DNA from: Thermoplasmata archaeon
GTDB taxonomy: Archaea > Thermoplasmatota > Thermoplasmata > Lutacidiplasmatales > UBA184
NCBI GenBank assembly: GCA_030037955.1
Contig: JASHPT010000155.1
Location: 1 to 36,415 of the forward strand
Reading direction: 5' to 3'
DNA length: 36,415 bases
A program made the position numbers and the translations under genes. The notes under the pieces were generated by a model, which saw only the letters and a list, made by a program, of their open reading frames with translations, was not told the origin of the DNA and did no database searches. Positions 29,281-36,415 of the stretch are shown here, piece by piece (position 1 is the first letter of the stretch; the number at the start of each line of letters is the position of its first letter).

Positions 29281-31557
29281 CTACTGTGCGGGGGGAGCCC
29301 GTCGGCGGCGACTCGCGGCGACAACGACCGCGACGGCGGCGGCGATCACCGCTCCGAGAACCGCGACCAGCAGGAACTCGCCCTCGGCCTGGGGCAGTCC
29401 GAGGAACGACGCGTGGATGACCAGCGTGAGGTTGCTCCAGGCCGAGACTCCGCTGGCATCGGTGACATTGACGCCGACCAGGAACGTGCCGGTCGAGGAC
29501 GGCGAACACCGCAGATTGGCTGTGCTGGACGAGGCGCAACCGGTCGGCAGGCCGGTGTATGCGTAGCTGAGCGGTGGCGTGCCGCCGGCGGTGACCACTC
29601 GGAGCGTGGTCGGGCTGCCCGCGAGGACCGTCGACTGCGACGAAGCGAACGACAGGATCGTCGGCCGGGGGTAGATCGTGTAGTTCAGGGTCGGGCCTGC
29701 CTGGGCGAAGTGATTCGCGTCAGTGACGGTGACCGTCACGGCGAAGCTCCCGGTGTCCGAGGAGAGGCACGAGACCGTCGCTAGGTCGGTCCCCGTGCAG
29801 GTGCCGGGGAGGCCGCTCCAATTGTAGGCATAGCCTCCGGCTCCGCCGGACACCTGAGTTTGGAACGTCACGGAGAGGCCCACGTCCGTTCCCGTTGCAC
29901 CCGGGGACGCGACCGGCTCCGTGACGGCCGGGTCGGAGTCGACCGTGACGGCGATGGCCCCGCTGGTCACGGAGCCGCCGGAGGAGTCCGTCGCGGTGAC
30001 GGTCACGGAAAAGCTACCGGGAGCCGTCGGGCTGCAGTCGAGCGCATCCGTGGAGACGGACGTGCAGCCCGTCGGCAGACCGGCCCAGACGAACGTGACG
30101 CCGCTCGAGCTCTGGTCGAGGTCGACGGTGAGCAGGAGAGTTTGGCCGACGTCCACCGAGGTCGGGAGCGCCCCGGCGGAGACGATCGTGAGCCCGGAGA
30201 AGACCTGGTAGTCCAGCACGGGACTGGAGAGCGAGTGGCCGCCCGTTTCGCCGATGACCAGCTGGATGGGATAGGTCCCGGCGGCCGTGGCGGTTCCCTG
30301 GCACGTATAGAGTTCGTCCGAATCCGACGGCGTGCACGTCCAGGTGCCAGGCAGCGACTCGGACCAGTCGGCGTATGTGGGGTTCGAGTCCACGTGCTCG
30401 ACGACGACGGGGTCGGCGAACTGCACGTCGACGGCCTGTCCCTCCTCGATGCTCGCCGGAGTGGCGGTGGGGGTGGGAAGCTTTGCGTCGGTCGTGAACC
30501 CCCACCATCCGAGCATCGACAGTGAGGAGATGTTCTGGGCCGACTGCCAGTGCGGCCCGTACGTGCTGCCCCCCGAGGCGTCCACGAACTGCAAGGACGT
30601 GTCGCCCGGCGTCTGAGAGAACTCGGTGGACCCGATCGAGTCGTAGCAGAGCCCGTCCGTCGGTGGATACCATTCGTCCGACCACGGCGTGAAGTCCACG
30701 ACGTACGCGCCGGCGACGAACTGGTAATTCACGACCGGCATATCGGTGTAGGATTCGCAGCTCGTCGCGGAGGGGTCGACGATCTCGGTCATCGGTCCCG
30801 TGAAGTAGCCGCCGTTGGCCCCGTAAGCGAAGTAGTTGGTGGAGGGCGTCGACCCGGGGTCCGGCTGACTGACGCAATTCAGGAATGCCGTCTGGGGATG
30901 CGTAAGGTCCTGGGCCGTGAAGCAGACATCGCCCGAGGAGGCCACGTAGAGTCCGAGCTCGACCTCATCCCCGGCAGAGATGGCCAGGCTCGACGTGACG
31001 CAGGGGCCCGAGATGGACTCCTCCGCCGCGTTCCAGACCTCGTTCATCACCTCGAAGCCGTCCGCACACCAGTTGTAGCCGACCATCGATTGGTACCAGT
31101 CGCCGGTGTTGGAGACGGCGTTCAGTTCAAATCCGGTGTAGTACGGGCTCGTTTCGACCTGGACATCGACGTAGAGCGACGAGTAGCCCGAGAACGCCGT
31201 GCATGAGCCGGTGACATTGGCGAAGCAGGCCTGGTCCAGGAATGCCCCCTCTTGCATGTAGTAAGCGCAGTCTCCGCACCCACTCGCCGCATACGGGGTA
31301 GCGGCCTGGGGAGAGAAGTCACCGAGTGCTCCTGTCGACGTCGGACCCGGGCCGCCGGGGCGGTCCACCGGCCGCGGTAGCGCCAGAGGTACATGCAGGC
31401 TCGAGCTCGAGGAGGCTCCAGTAGCCGCCGCGATCGAGAGACTGGGCGCGACGGTTAGTGTGAGGGCGAGGGCGGCGATGACGAGAGTACCCGCCCGCCC
31501 AAGGGAGCACCGGGGGCGGCCGGGAAGTGCCGCGTGCCGTGGCTGGCCCGTTTGCAT
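29281..31557 (-). CDS. Secreted, membrane-anchored Ig-like/PKD-like repeat protein
   Basis: 758 residues from ATG 31557, chosen because a TATA box lies 26 nt upstream; GTG 31569 is the alternative. A signal peptide (about residues 25-47) is followed by a region of about 300 residues with paired cysteines and WYQSMVGYNWCADGFEVMNE-type sequence, then at least four Ig/PKD-like repeats, each with a GLPxxC...C pattern (for example GLPTGCTSVSTDALDCSP and GLPTGCASSSTANLRCSP), and a final membrane segment with an RRRR tail. A disulfide-rich extracellular protein anchored at its C-terminus. The first half may be a lectin- or peptidase-like domain that I cannot name. Confidence 0.85.
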   Translation of the reverse strand: MQTGQPRHAALPGRPRCSLGRAGTLVIAALALTLTVAPSLSIAAATGASSSSSLHVPLALPRPVDRPGGPGPTSTGALGDFSPQAATPYAASGCGDCAYYMQEGAFLDQACFANVTGSCTAFSGYSSLYVDVQVETSPYYTGFELNAVSNTGDWYQSMVGYNWCADGFEVMNEVWNAAEESISGPCVTSSLAISAGDEVELGLYVASSGDVCFTAQDLTHPQTAFLNCVSQPDPGSTPSTNYFAYGANGGYFTGPMTEIVDPSATSCESYTDMPVVNYQFVAGAYVVDFTPWSDEWYPPTDGLCYDSIGSTEFSQTPGDTSLQFVDASGGSTYGPHWQSAQNISSLSMLGWWGFTTDAKLPTPTATPASIEEGQAVDVQFADPVVVEHVDSNPTYADWSESLPGTWTCTPSDSDELYTCQGTATAAGTYPIQLVIGETGGHSLSSPVLDYQVFSGLTIVSAGALPTSVDVGQTLLLTVDLDQSSSGVTFVWAGLPTGCTSVSTDALDCSPTAPGSFSVTVTATDSSGGSVTSGAIAVTVDSDPAVTEPVASPGATGTDVGLSVTFQTQVSGGAGGYAYNWSGLPGTCTGTDLATVSCLSSDTGSFAVTVTVTDANHFAQAGPTLNYTIYPRPTILSFASSQSTVLAGSPTTLRVVTAGGTPPLSYAYTGLPTGCASSSTANLRCSPSSTGTFLVGVNVTDASGVSAWSNLTLVIHASFLGLPQAEGEFLLVAVLGAVIAAAVAVVVAASRRRRAPPAQ

Positions 31558-31578
31558 GCGTAAAAACACGCATTGGGG

Positions 31579-31595
31579 GATATTAAGACCTTAAT
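31579..31595. promoter_or_regulatory. TATA box overlapping a perfect 14-bp palindrome
   Basis: GATATTAAG (31579-31587) gives TTAATATC on the minus strand, 26 nt before ATG 31557. ATTAAG (31582-31587) and CTTAAT (31590-31595) form a perfect palindrome around AC, overlapping the TATA box, so a dimeric regulator could block it. A bidirectional TATA element is an alternative reading. Confidence 0.5.
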
Positions 31596-31719
31596 GGCGC
31601 CGGATCGCGCCCCCGAATCGGAGCCCGAGGCTGCTTCCACCGGACGGACCTATGGCCTGCCCTCCCCCGCTGCGGACCACAAGTTCTGTAAGAGCGGGAG
31701 CCGTCGGGGCGGTGTGGCC

Positions 31720-32031
31720 ATGTACGACATGAAGAACCTGGACCGGCTAAAGACGATCGAGGAGAACGCCGCTGACGCCATGCAGGCGTTCTGGGCGTTC
31801 GACAAGGCCGCCCTCGCCGACGGTACGATTCCGGTGAAGTACAAGGAACTGATGGCGTGTGCCGTCGCGTTCACGACGCAATGTCCCTACTGTATCGAGA
31901 TCCATTCGAAGCAGGCTCGCAAGGCGGGTGCATCGGACCAGGAGCTGGCCGAGGTCGTCCTCGTCGCGGCGGCTCTACGGGCCGGGGCGGCGGTGACACA
32001 CGGCACACACGCATTCCCCGACCGTCGGTGA
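31720..32031 (+). CDS. AhpD-like / carboxymuconolactone decarboxylase family protein
   Basis: 103 residues from ATG 31720. CPYCIEIHSKQARKAGAS (about residues 54-71) holds the CxxC-x3-H motif of AhpD-like peroxidase reductases; LMACAVAFTTQ precedes it and EVVLVAAALRAGAAVTHG follows, as usual in the CMD fold. Likely a small thiol-peroxidase or disulfide-relay protein protecting against peroxides. The frame is open to 31573 but the extra N-terminus is unlike the family. A weak TATA-like TTCTGTAAG lies about 30 nt upstream. Confidence 0.9.
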   Translation: MYDMKNLDRLKTIEENAADAMQAFWAFDKAALADGTIPVKYKELMACAVAFTTQCPYCIEIHSKQARKAGASDQELAEVVLVAAALRAGAAVTHGTHAFPDRR

Positions 32032-32165
32032 GAGTGCGGCCGCGGCCGCCGCCGGTGGGCGGCGCGCCAGCCCGGCCGTAGCCGGGGCCCTGACGACTCC
32101 ATGCACGGGGGCGTTTCCGGCCCCGGGCGCGGTGCGGTGTCGGACCGGCGCAGTGCCCGAACGGG

Positions 32166-32555
32166 TCACCGAGCCGCCGGGCTGCGAGTGTTCACGACCG
32201 TCGGGCCGTTTCCGATGAGGACGGCGACTACGATCGCGTCGACGGCGGTGTCGGGATTCACGTCGCGGTGCACGTTCTTTGGTGGGATCCGGAAATGGTC
32301 GCCCGCTTGGAGCTCGACCGCCCGCGAACCGCCCGGCCCGTAGTCAAACCGGAGCCGGCCCTCGATGAGGTAGCCGAAGAGCGTCCGGTCCCCGTGATGG
32401 TGCCACTCGGACGTCACTCCCCGCTGGATGCGGGACTTCGAAACGGCCACGCCAGGCAAGTCGAAGGCCAGGGACCGGATGATGCCCGCGGTTGGCTTGC
32501 CCTCCGGCAGGTCCTTGTGCCGAACGATCTCGATCTGGGACTGGCCCACTGCCAT
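32166..32555 (-). CDS. Cupin-domain protein
   Basis: 129 residues, single cupin. Motif 1 is GVTSEWHHHGDRTLFGYLIEG (about residues 46-66) with the clustered metal-binding His; motif 2 is DHFRIPPKNVHRDVNP (about 84-99). The fold binds a metal such as Fe, Mn or Ni; function could be isomerase, dioxygenase or regulatory. Start ATG 32555 lies 23 nt from a TATA-like box. The 134-bp gap between the AhpD-like gene and this gene shows nothing recognisable. Confidence 0.9.
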   Translation of the reverse strand: MAVGQSQIEIVRHKDLPEGKPTAGIIRSLAFDLPGVAVSKSRIQRGVTSEWHHHGDRTLFGYLIEGRLRFDYGPGGSRAVELQAGDHFRIPPKNVHRDVNPDTAVDAIVVAVLIGNGPTVVNTRSPAAR

Positions 32556-32572
32556 GAGGGCCCGTATACGTC

Positions 32573-32583
32573 CGAGTAAATGG
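32573..32583 (-). promoter_or_regulatory. TATA-like box for the cupin gene
   Basis: CATTTACTC on the minus strand, centred about 23-25 nt before ATG 32555, consistent with a leaderless start. Confidence 0.4.
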
Positions 32584-32805
32584 GTGATGCGAGCCCCGGC
32601 GCCGGCTCAAACCGCAGGCTCCCGGGCCGCTCGACCCCGAGTCCTTTCGCGCCGGCGCCGCCCATCGATGCTCTCTCCTGAGGTCACCCCGCAAGAGCGG
32701 CCCCCGGAGCTTCGGAACCGGAACGGCGCAACCTCGGGATGAAAAAAACTCCCCCTCACTCGGAAGCTATTTCGATGACGACTGGTCGGTCGTCTCGCGC
32801 GATCC

Positions 32806-32893
32806 ATGCTAGGCGACTTCGATGTCGTTGTGGTCGGGGGCGGCCACAACGGACTGGTGGCGGCTGCCTACCTCGCCCGGGCCGGGGCCAAGG
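32806..32893 (+). pseudogene. Truncated FAD/NAD-binding oxidoreductase (phytoene-desaturase-like) N-terminus
   Basis: ATG 32806 begins with DVVVVGGGHNGLVAAAYLARAG, a clear Rossmann dinucleotide-binding motif of the phytoene-desaturase/amine-oxidase group (glycines at about residues 11-16). After about 29 codons the similarity ends abruptly; the frame then runs 57 codons antisense to the zinc-ribbon gene and stops at 33066. A TATA-like GCTATTTCGA (32766-32775) precedes the ATG, so the remnant keeps promoter and start but lost the rest, probably by deletion or insertion of the neighbour. A small functional ORF is unlikely. Confidence 0.6.
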
Positions 32894-33101
32894 AGGCAAG
32901 GAGGAGCGAGAAAATCACGGCAAACAGCGCGCCCAGGAACAGCGCGGCTTGGGGGAGTCCGGTCGTTCGGGAGCCGCAGATCGGACACACGTGGCTCGGC
33001 CCAGCGCACTTGAAACAGAGAAAGACGTGGTCGGTCCGGCACCAGTTTGCGTTCGCTAGGGAGTAGGCCGAATACTTGCGAAGACAATTGGCGCAGTGCA
33101 T
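32868..33101 (-). CDS. Small zinc-ribbon membrane protein
   Basis: 77 residues from ATG 33101. Three cysteine pairs (CANC, CFKC, CPICG) plus a further Cys and His suggest one or two zinc ribbons in residues 1-47, followed by one membrane segment (about 50-72) and a short Arg-rich tail. Archaeal proteins of this shape are common and uncharacterised. Its 3' end overlaps the oxidoreductase remnant on the other strand by 26 bp. A weak TATA-like GTGTTAGAC lies about 29 nt upstream. Confidence 0.75.
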   Translation of the reverse strand: MHCANCLRKYSAYSLANANWCRTDHVFLCFKCAGPSHVCPICGSRTTGLPQAALFLGALFAVIFSLLLASLAPARAR

Positions 33102-33190
33102 CCCCGCCGGCGACCGAAACCATCAGTCTAACACCTTTCGCTCCCGGCGGAGGTTCCCGAATCTCTCCCGGACGGCCGGGCGACCCGGTG

Positions 33191-33661
33191 CTAGCGGCGG
33201 GGGGAAGCCCTCCTCCGCCGCTTCGTGTTCAGAGCCTTGCGTTGAGGCCGGTGCATCCACGGCACATAGGACACTGCGACCAGCAACCCATCCTCGGTCT
33301 GGAACCTCACGACGGTTTGCCCCCACGGGTCGGTCCGGGGCTCGTGGAGGAGGAGATGCCCCCGCGACCTCAGCTCTCGGGCTGCGGAGGCGACTTCGCT
33401 CCGGTCCCCCACCTCGAACTCGATGAACATCTGGGGGACGGGCCGGTTGCCGGGCCATCGGGAGCGGCCAAAGCAGGCCCGTGCCGCTTCGGACAGCGGC
33501 CAGACGCCGAAGTATCGGCTTCCGGGAAGCTTCTGCGTGTACAGGAAATCCCCGCCCCGCGGCTTTTTCAAGGGCAGTCCGAGGTCCTTGGAATACAATC
33601 CACGGCCCTTCCTCAGGTCCCGCACGATGACTCCCAGCGAGCCGATGAAGACGATCCGCAT
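33191..33661 (-). CDS. Glyoxalase/VOC superfamily protein (dioxygenase/bleomycin-resistance type)
   Basis: 156 residues. The IGSLGVIVRDLRKGRGLYSKDLGLP opening and PVPQMFIEFEVGDRSEVASAARELRSRGH plus TDPWGQTVVRFQTEDGLLVAVSYVP closing are the two beta-alpha-beta-beta-beta modules of the VOC fold. A Glu in QMFIEFEVGD and a later acidic position could be metal ligands, but the usual first His is replaced by Gly/Val, so activity is uncertain. The C-terminus is a basic tail. It shares no strong similarity with the second VOC gene at 34305. Confidence 0.85.
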   Translation of the reverse strand: MRIVFIGSLGVIVRDLRKGRGLYSKDLGLPLKKPRGGDFLYTQKLPGSRYFGVWPLSEAARACFGRSRWPGNRPVPQMFIEFEVGDRSEVASAARELRSRGHLLLHEPRTDPWGQTVVRFQTEDGLLVAVSYVPWMHRPQRKALNTKRRRRASPRR

Positions 33662-33743
33662 GCCGCCGACACCCGCCTGGCCGGACTCCTGTTGACCGGG
33701 GATATCCGCAGGCCCGGAACCTCAGGGAGAGGTGTCCACGCGG

Positions 33744-34145
33744 CTACCGGAGCTGGACGGGCTGGGCGGGTCCCGCATCCGGCTCGACCTGGACCGCCGT
33801 GCCGTAGGCCAGGATCTCGCTCATCACGTCGCCGAGCTCGGAGGAGTCGAACGACACGGCAATCACAGCATTCGCGCCGAGCTGCTGGGCGTGCTGGGCG
33901 AGTCGTTGGAGTGCCTCTCCCCGGGTCTGGTCGAGGAGCTGGGTGTACTCGGTGATCTCTCCGCCAGCCAAGCTGCGGAACCCGGCGGTAATGTTCCGAC
34001 CGAGCCCTCGCGACCGGACAATGAGTCCCCAGGTGACACCCAGGGTTCGTACGATGCGGTAGCCGGGGACGAAGGGAGTCGTGACCATGACGATGCTGGA
34101 GGGCGGGGGCGGAGGCATCGAGGGCAGTGGGGCGGCCGGGGGCAT
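33744..34145 (-). CDS. YbjQ/UPF0145-family protein
   Basis: 133 residues: a Pro-rich N-terminus (about 20 residues) followed by a YbjQ-type domain, recognised from VTTPFVPGYRIVRTLGVTWG (about residues 21-40), RGLGRNITAGFRSLAGGEI and AQQLGANAVIAVSFDSSEL. The family forms pentameric beta-rich rings; cellular role not established, though some members are metal or lipid linked. Its start ATG 34145 lies 26 nt downstream of a TATA-like GTTAAGAG. Confidence 0.9.
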   Translation of the reverse strand: MPPAAPLPSMPPPPPSSIVMVTTPFVPGYRIVRTLGVTWGLIVRSRGLGRNITAGFRSLAGGEITEYTQLLDQTRGEALQRLAQHAQQLGANAVIAVSFDSSELGDVMSEILAYGTAVQVEPDAGPAQPVQLR

Positions 34146-34165
34146 AGAGGGCGGTAAGACATCCG

Positions 34166-34175
34166 GCTCTTAACA
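34166..34175 (-). promoter_or_regulatory. TATA box for the YbjQ-type gene
   Basis: TGTTAAGAGC on the minus strand is centred about 26 nt before ATG 34145, a leaderless arrangement. Confidence 0.5.
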
Positions 34176-34304
34176 GGGACCGGACCGTTCGTGGTCCACA
34201 GCGGCGGGACCGCTTCCGGGCTCGAAAAACTTCAGCCCGGCGCGTTTCAGGACCCCTTCGAGCACCTTAAGCGGGAACGTCCGGGTGGCCGGGCGAGGCT
34301 GGGA

Positions 34305-34739
34305 ATGCTCGCCCTAGCAGACTGCGCTGTGACGGTCTCGGATGCCAAGGCGACTGCGAACTGGTGGGCCGAGAAATTCGGCTTCGCCGTACATATCGTC
34401 GGCGGAACCGGCCATGCGGTGACTGTGGCGCCGCCCGGCGACCGATTCATCGTCCATCTCTGCGAGGGGGTGGAGCCCGTCGAACCCGGCAACACCGGGA
34501 TCGCGTTCGTGACCGATGAGATCGAGCCGCTCGTCCAACGGCTGCACTCCGCAGGAGTCAAGTTCCCTGAGCCGCTCAAGAAGCAGAGCTGGGGTGCGAT
34601 GGCCAAGTTCGCGGATCCGGACGGGAACATCTTCTGGCTCCTGAGCGCCCCTTCGTCGTTCATCCGGGCCGAGACCCAGACCAAGGCGGCGAAGAGTCCC
34701 ACACGGCGAAAAGTGCGGGACTCCAGAAAACGCCCGTGA
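34305..34739 (+). CDS. Glyoxalase/VOC superfamily protein
   Basis: 144 residues from ATG 34305. The fold begins immediately: LADCAVTVSDAKATANWWAE, then GFAVHIVGGTGHAVTV, GNTGIAFVTDEIEPLVQRLH and KFADPDGNIFWLL, the diagnostic C-terminal VOC signature; the Lys/Arg-rich tail is extra. GTG 34191 in the same frame has a weak TATA-like TTAA at about the right distance and would add 38 residues, but conserved sequence starts at the ATG. The two VOC genes and the YbjQ-type gene form a small-protein cluster with no shared pathway evident. Confidence 0.85.
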   Translation: MLALADCAVTVSDAKATANWWAEKFGFAVHIVGGTGHAVTVAPPGDRFIVHLCEGVEPVEPGNTGIAFVTDEIEPLVQRLHSAGVKFPEPLKKQSWGAMAKFADPDGNIFWLLSAPSSFIRAETQTKAAKSPTRRKVRDSRKRP

Positions 34740-34892
34740 CTCTTCGGGCGCAGCCCATCGTCCATGGGCCGGGCCACGCTCGGACCTCGGGTCGGTGTTC
34801 GCACCTGCCCGGGGCTCGTATGCGATGGCCGGGCGCCCGCTCTCTCGATGACTGTGCTCGAGGGATCGGGACCGTCGTGCCCGCGCATCGTT

Positions 34893-34902
34893 GGGAGGAG
34901 GG
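34893..34902 (+). promoter_or_regulatory. Shine-Dalgarno-type site
   Basis: GGGAGGAGGG ends 6 nt before the GTG at 34909. Most first genes in this window show no such site, so this leadered start stands out; it sets the start at 34909, not the in-frame TTG at 34891 that precedes it. Confidence 0.6.
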
Positions 34903-34908
34903 CCTACC

Positions 34909-36045
34909 GTGACACCTGCCGCACGGGGCCTTGCGTCCCGCGTCGAGATTCGGTTTCCTCTCCCGGGCAACCCCGCGCAGGTATTCACCCGCGTCACCGA
35001 CCAGATGACGGACGGACTCCGGCGCCGCGGGGTTCGCCTCGAGCCCCGATCCGGTGGCCGAGTTGCCGAGGGGGAGACGGACTTCGGTCGGGTCATCGCG
35101 TGGCTCCCCGGTCGAGAGGTTGTGGTCGAGGTTCGTCCCGTCTCCTGGGCAAAGTCACCGACAGTCACTGTGCGGGTGGCCTTGAGCCCGCGGGCCGACG
35201 GTACGATGGTGAGCCTCTCGGTCGACGGCTGGCGGGACATGCTCGAGGAGAGCGATAGCGGCTGGATCGACTGGACGGCCGGCACCCTGCTCCCCCGGGT
35301 ACTCGAGGAACTCACGCCCCACCGGTTGGGGGACTGGATGACCGACCGTGCCGCTCGACGCCCGACGGGAGAGTCCGCCGTCTCAAATTACCGGGACCCG
35401 CAGTATCACTGGCCGAACTTCCTGCGGATCCTGGACCTGATCCAGCTCACGGCGACGGACCGTCTCCTAGAGGTCGCGTGCGGCGGCGGCGCCTTCCTCC
35501 GAAAGGCTCTCGAGTCCGGCTGCACGGCCTTCGCCATCGACCACAGCCCGGACATGGTTCGTACGGCACGAGAACTGAACCGGGCCTCGATCGCGGCCGG
35601 TCGGGCGACCATCGAGGAGGCCGAGGCGGACCGGCTCCCGGTGCCGAGCAATGCCTTCACGTGGTGTGTCTGCACCGGGGCGTTCAACTTCTTTCCGGAC
35701 CCCCAGGCCGCTCTCCGACAGATGCTCCGTGCCCTGGTGCCCGGGGGCAAGGTCGTGATCTACGTGAGCTCCGCATCCCTGCGCGGCACCGAGGCCGCCC
35801 CTGAACCGGTCGCTTCCCGTATCCATTGGCACACGCCGGCCGAGCTCGCCCGGCTGGCTCGGGCCGCCGGATTCGTCCACGATCGGGTCGAGGGGGCGGA
35901 TGAGGAGCGCTACGCGCGCAAGGTCGGTCTTCCGGAGGAGGCGATCGCCTTCTTCCGAGGGACCCGGGGCTCGCATCTTCTCATCGCGCAGAAACCGATT
36001 CGCCGGGCGAAGAGCAGCCGGCGCCGTAGGGCGAAACGCCCGTAG
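34909..36045 (+). CDS. SRPBCC-like domain fused to a SAM-dependent methyltransferase
   Basis: 378 residues from GTG 34909. Residues about 1-130 resemble an SRPBCC/START-type ligand-binding domain: FPLPGNPAQVFTRVTDQM at the start, beta strands, then a helix with DWTAGTLLPRVLEELTPHRLG. Residues about 160-365 are a class I methyltransferase: DRLLEVACGGGAFLRKAL (motif I), FAIDHSPDMVRTARELN, and GGKVVIYVSSASLRG. A Lys/Arg-rich tail closes the protein. The fusion suggests a hydrophobic ligand presented to the methyltransferase. The strong ribosome binding site fixes the start. About 165 bp upstream to the VOC gene show nothing else recognisable. Confidence 0.88.
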   Translation: MTPAARGLASRVEIRFPLPGNPAQVFTRVTDQMTDGLRRRGVRLEPRSGGRVAEGETDFGRVIAWLPGREVVVEVRPVSWAKSPTVTVRVALSPRADGTMVSLSVDGWRDMLEESDSGWIDWTAGTLLPRVLEELTPHRLGDWMTDRAARRPTGESAVSNYRDPQYHWPNFLRILDLIQLTATDRLLEVACGGGAFLRKALESGCTAFAIDHSPDMVRTARELNRASIAAGRATIEEAEADRLPVPSNAFTWCVCTGAFNFFPDPQAALRQMLRALVPGGKVVIYVSSASLRGTEAAPEPVASRIHWHTPAELARLARAAGFVHDRVEGADEERYARKVGLPEEAIAFFRGTRGSHLLIAQKPIRRAKSSRRRRAKRP

Positions 36046-36087
36046 CGGCGGGTGCCGCGTCGATCCCGCGTAGAGGGGGCGGACCGA

Positions 36088-36415
36088 TCAGGGGGCGCCC
36101 GCGGGCCGCGCCGCTCCGTTCTGGAGCTCCGCGAACTCTGCGGCGAGGTCCGGTCGCGCCGTCGCGAGGTTCATCCGCTCCAGGTCCGCGAGGCGACGCC
36201 GCAGGGCGTCCTGGTCTCCCCGGACGAGGTCGAGCTGGGCGAGGCGGAGCGTCACATCGATCTCGTGGAGCCGGTTGTGCAGCGCCGACAGCATCCGATG
36301 CGCTTCGGTGAGGTCGGCCTCGGCGGCACCGAGGTCGCCCAGGTCCATGGCGATCTGCCCGCGGACCTTGATCGACACTGCCTGTCCGACGCGGTCTCCG
36401 ATGCGGCTCAGGGTG
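36088..36415 (-). CDS. TPR-like helical-repeat protein, 3' part only
   Basis: The frame is open to the window edge; the GTG at 36378 is internal because the reading continues upstream with SRIGDRVGQAVS. Repeating helical pattern (AMDLGDLGAAEADLTEAHRM, about 20 residues, then QLDLVRGDQDALRRRLADLE) is typical of tetratricopeptide repeats as in regulators and adaptor proteins of the large ATPase type. The C-terminus is Ala/Pro-rich. Only the last 100 or so residues are visible, so family and role are unknown. Confidence 0.65.
   Translation of the reverse strand, partial: TLSRIGDRVGQAVSIKVRGQIAMDLGDLGAAEADLTEAHRMLSALHNRLHEIDVTLRLAQLDLVRGDQDALRRRLADLERMNLATARPDLAAEFAELQNGAARPAGAP

Noticed and set aside
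32806-33066. Intact small oxidoreductase gene
   Set aside because: Similarity stops after about 29 codons and the rest is antisense to a credible zinc-ribbon gene.
34891-34911. TTG start for the SRPBCC-methyltransferase
   Set aside because: The Shine-Dalgarno-type GGGAGGAGGG lies after it and directly before the GTG at 34909.
1-36415. CRISPR arrays, insertion sequences, prophage genes, rRNA
   Set aside because: No regularly spaced direct repeats, transposase, integrase, capsid or rRNA-like sequence was found by reading.

Overview
The window looks like chromosomal DNA of a GC-rich archaeon. Three observations support this. (i) A tRNA-Trp gene (16525-16686) carries an 89-nt intron at position 37/38, and the exon-intron pairing fits the archaeal bulge-helix-bulge. 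(ii) Many genes have an AT-rich TATA-like box centred about 23-31 nt before the start codon and no leader, the pattern of leaderless archaeal transcripts. (iii) The gene content is archaeal with bacterial-type additions (UvrB, Tag, MFS pumps). A Thermoplasmatota-type soil or sediment lineage is my best guess, but it is inference from gene content only. No phage, insertion sequence, CRISPR array or rRNA was seen.

Layout. 1-4541: the 3' part of a large glycosylation-site-rich surface/membrane protein, then two tandem paralogous small membrane proteins and a third small membrane protein; about 2.04-3.5 kb is clearly poorer in GC than the rest. 4634-9243: a PPC/DUF296 protein, LarE coupled by a 4-base overlap to uvrB, and a convergent MFS transporter. 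9336-16496: a winged-helix regulator followed by a corrinoid (B12) uptake and handling region: ATPase, permease and anchored binding protein in one operon, then a second binding protein with no signal peptide, divergent from an asparagine-synthetase-like PP-loop enzyme with a zinc ribbon and a DUF71/COG2102 PP-loop enzyme. 16525-19025: tRNA-Trp, then a MarR regulator and a 14-TM drug exporter in one operon.

19083-24473: a compact HExxH protein, an LCM-type methyltransferase coupled to a GNAT acetyltransferase, several unrecognised proteins, a stand-alone cyclic-nucleotide-binding-type domain and a small methyltransferase. 24626-29193: a DNA-alkylation-damage pair (Tag glycosylase and an alkyltransferase-like protein with Trp in place of the acceptor Cys) in one operon with a toroid protein carrying prenyltransferase/cyclase-like repeats, then an alpha/beta hydrolase coupled to a GNAT enzyme, then a second toroid paralogue. 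29281-36415: a large secreted Ig-like repeat protein, an AhpD-like protein, a cupin, a truncated oxidoreductase remnant, a zinc-ribbon membrane protein, two VOC proteins, a YbjQ-type protein, an SRPBCC-methyltransferase fusion and the edge of a TPR-like protein.

The most interesting candidate system is the B12 region. Two ATP-pyrophosphatase-type enzymes of amide-forming families lie beside a complete B12-type ABC transporter and a cytosolic corrinoid-binding-like protein. This suggests salvage or remodelling of imported corrinoids; the DUF71-B12 link is a published comparative-genomic prediction, while the role of the asparagine-synthetase-like enzyme is my inference.
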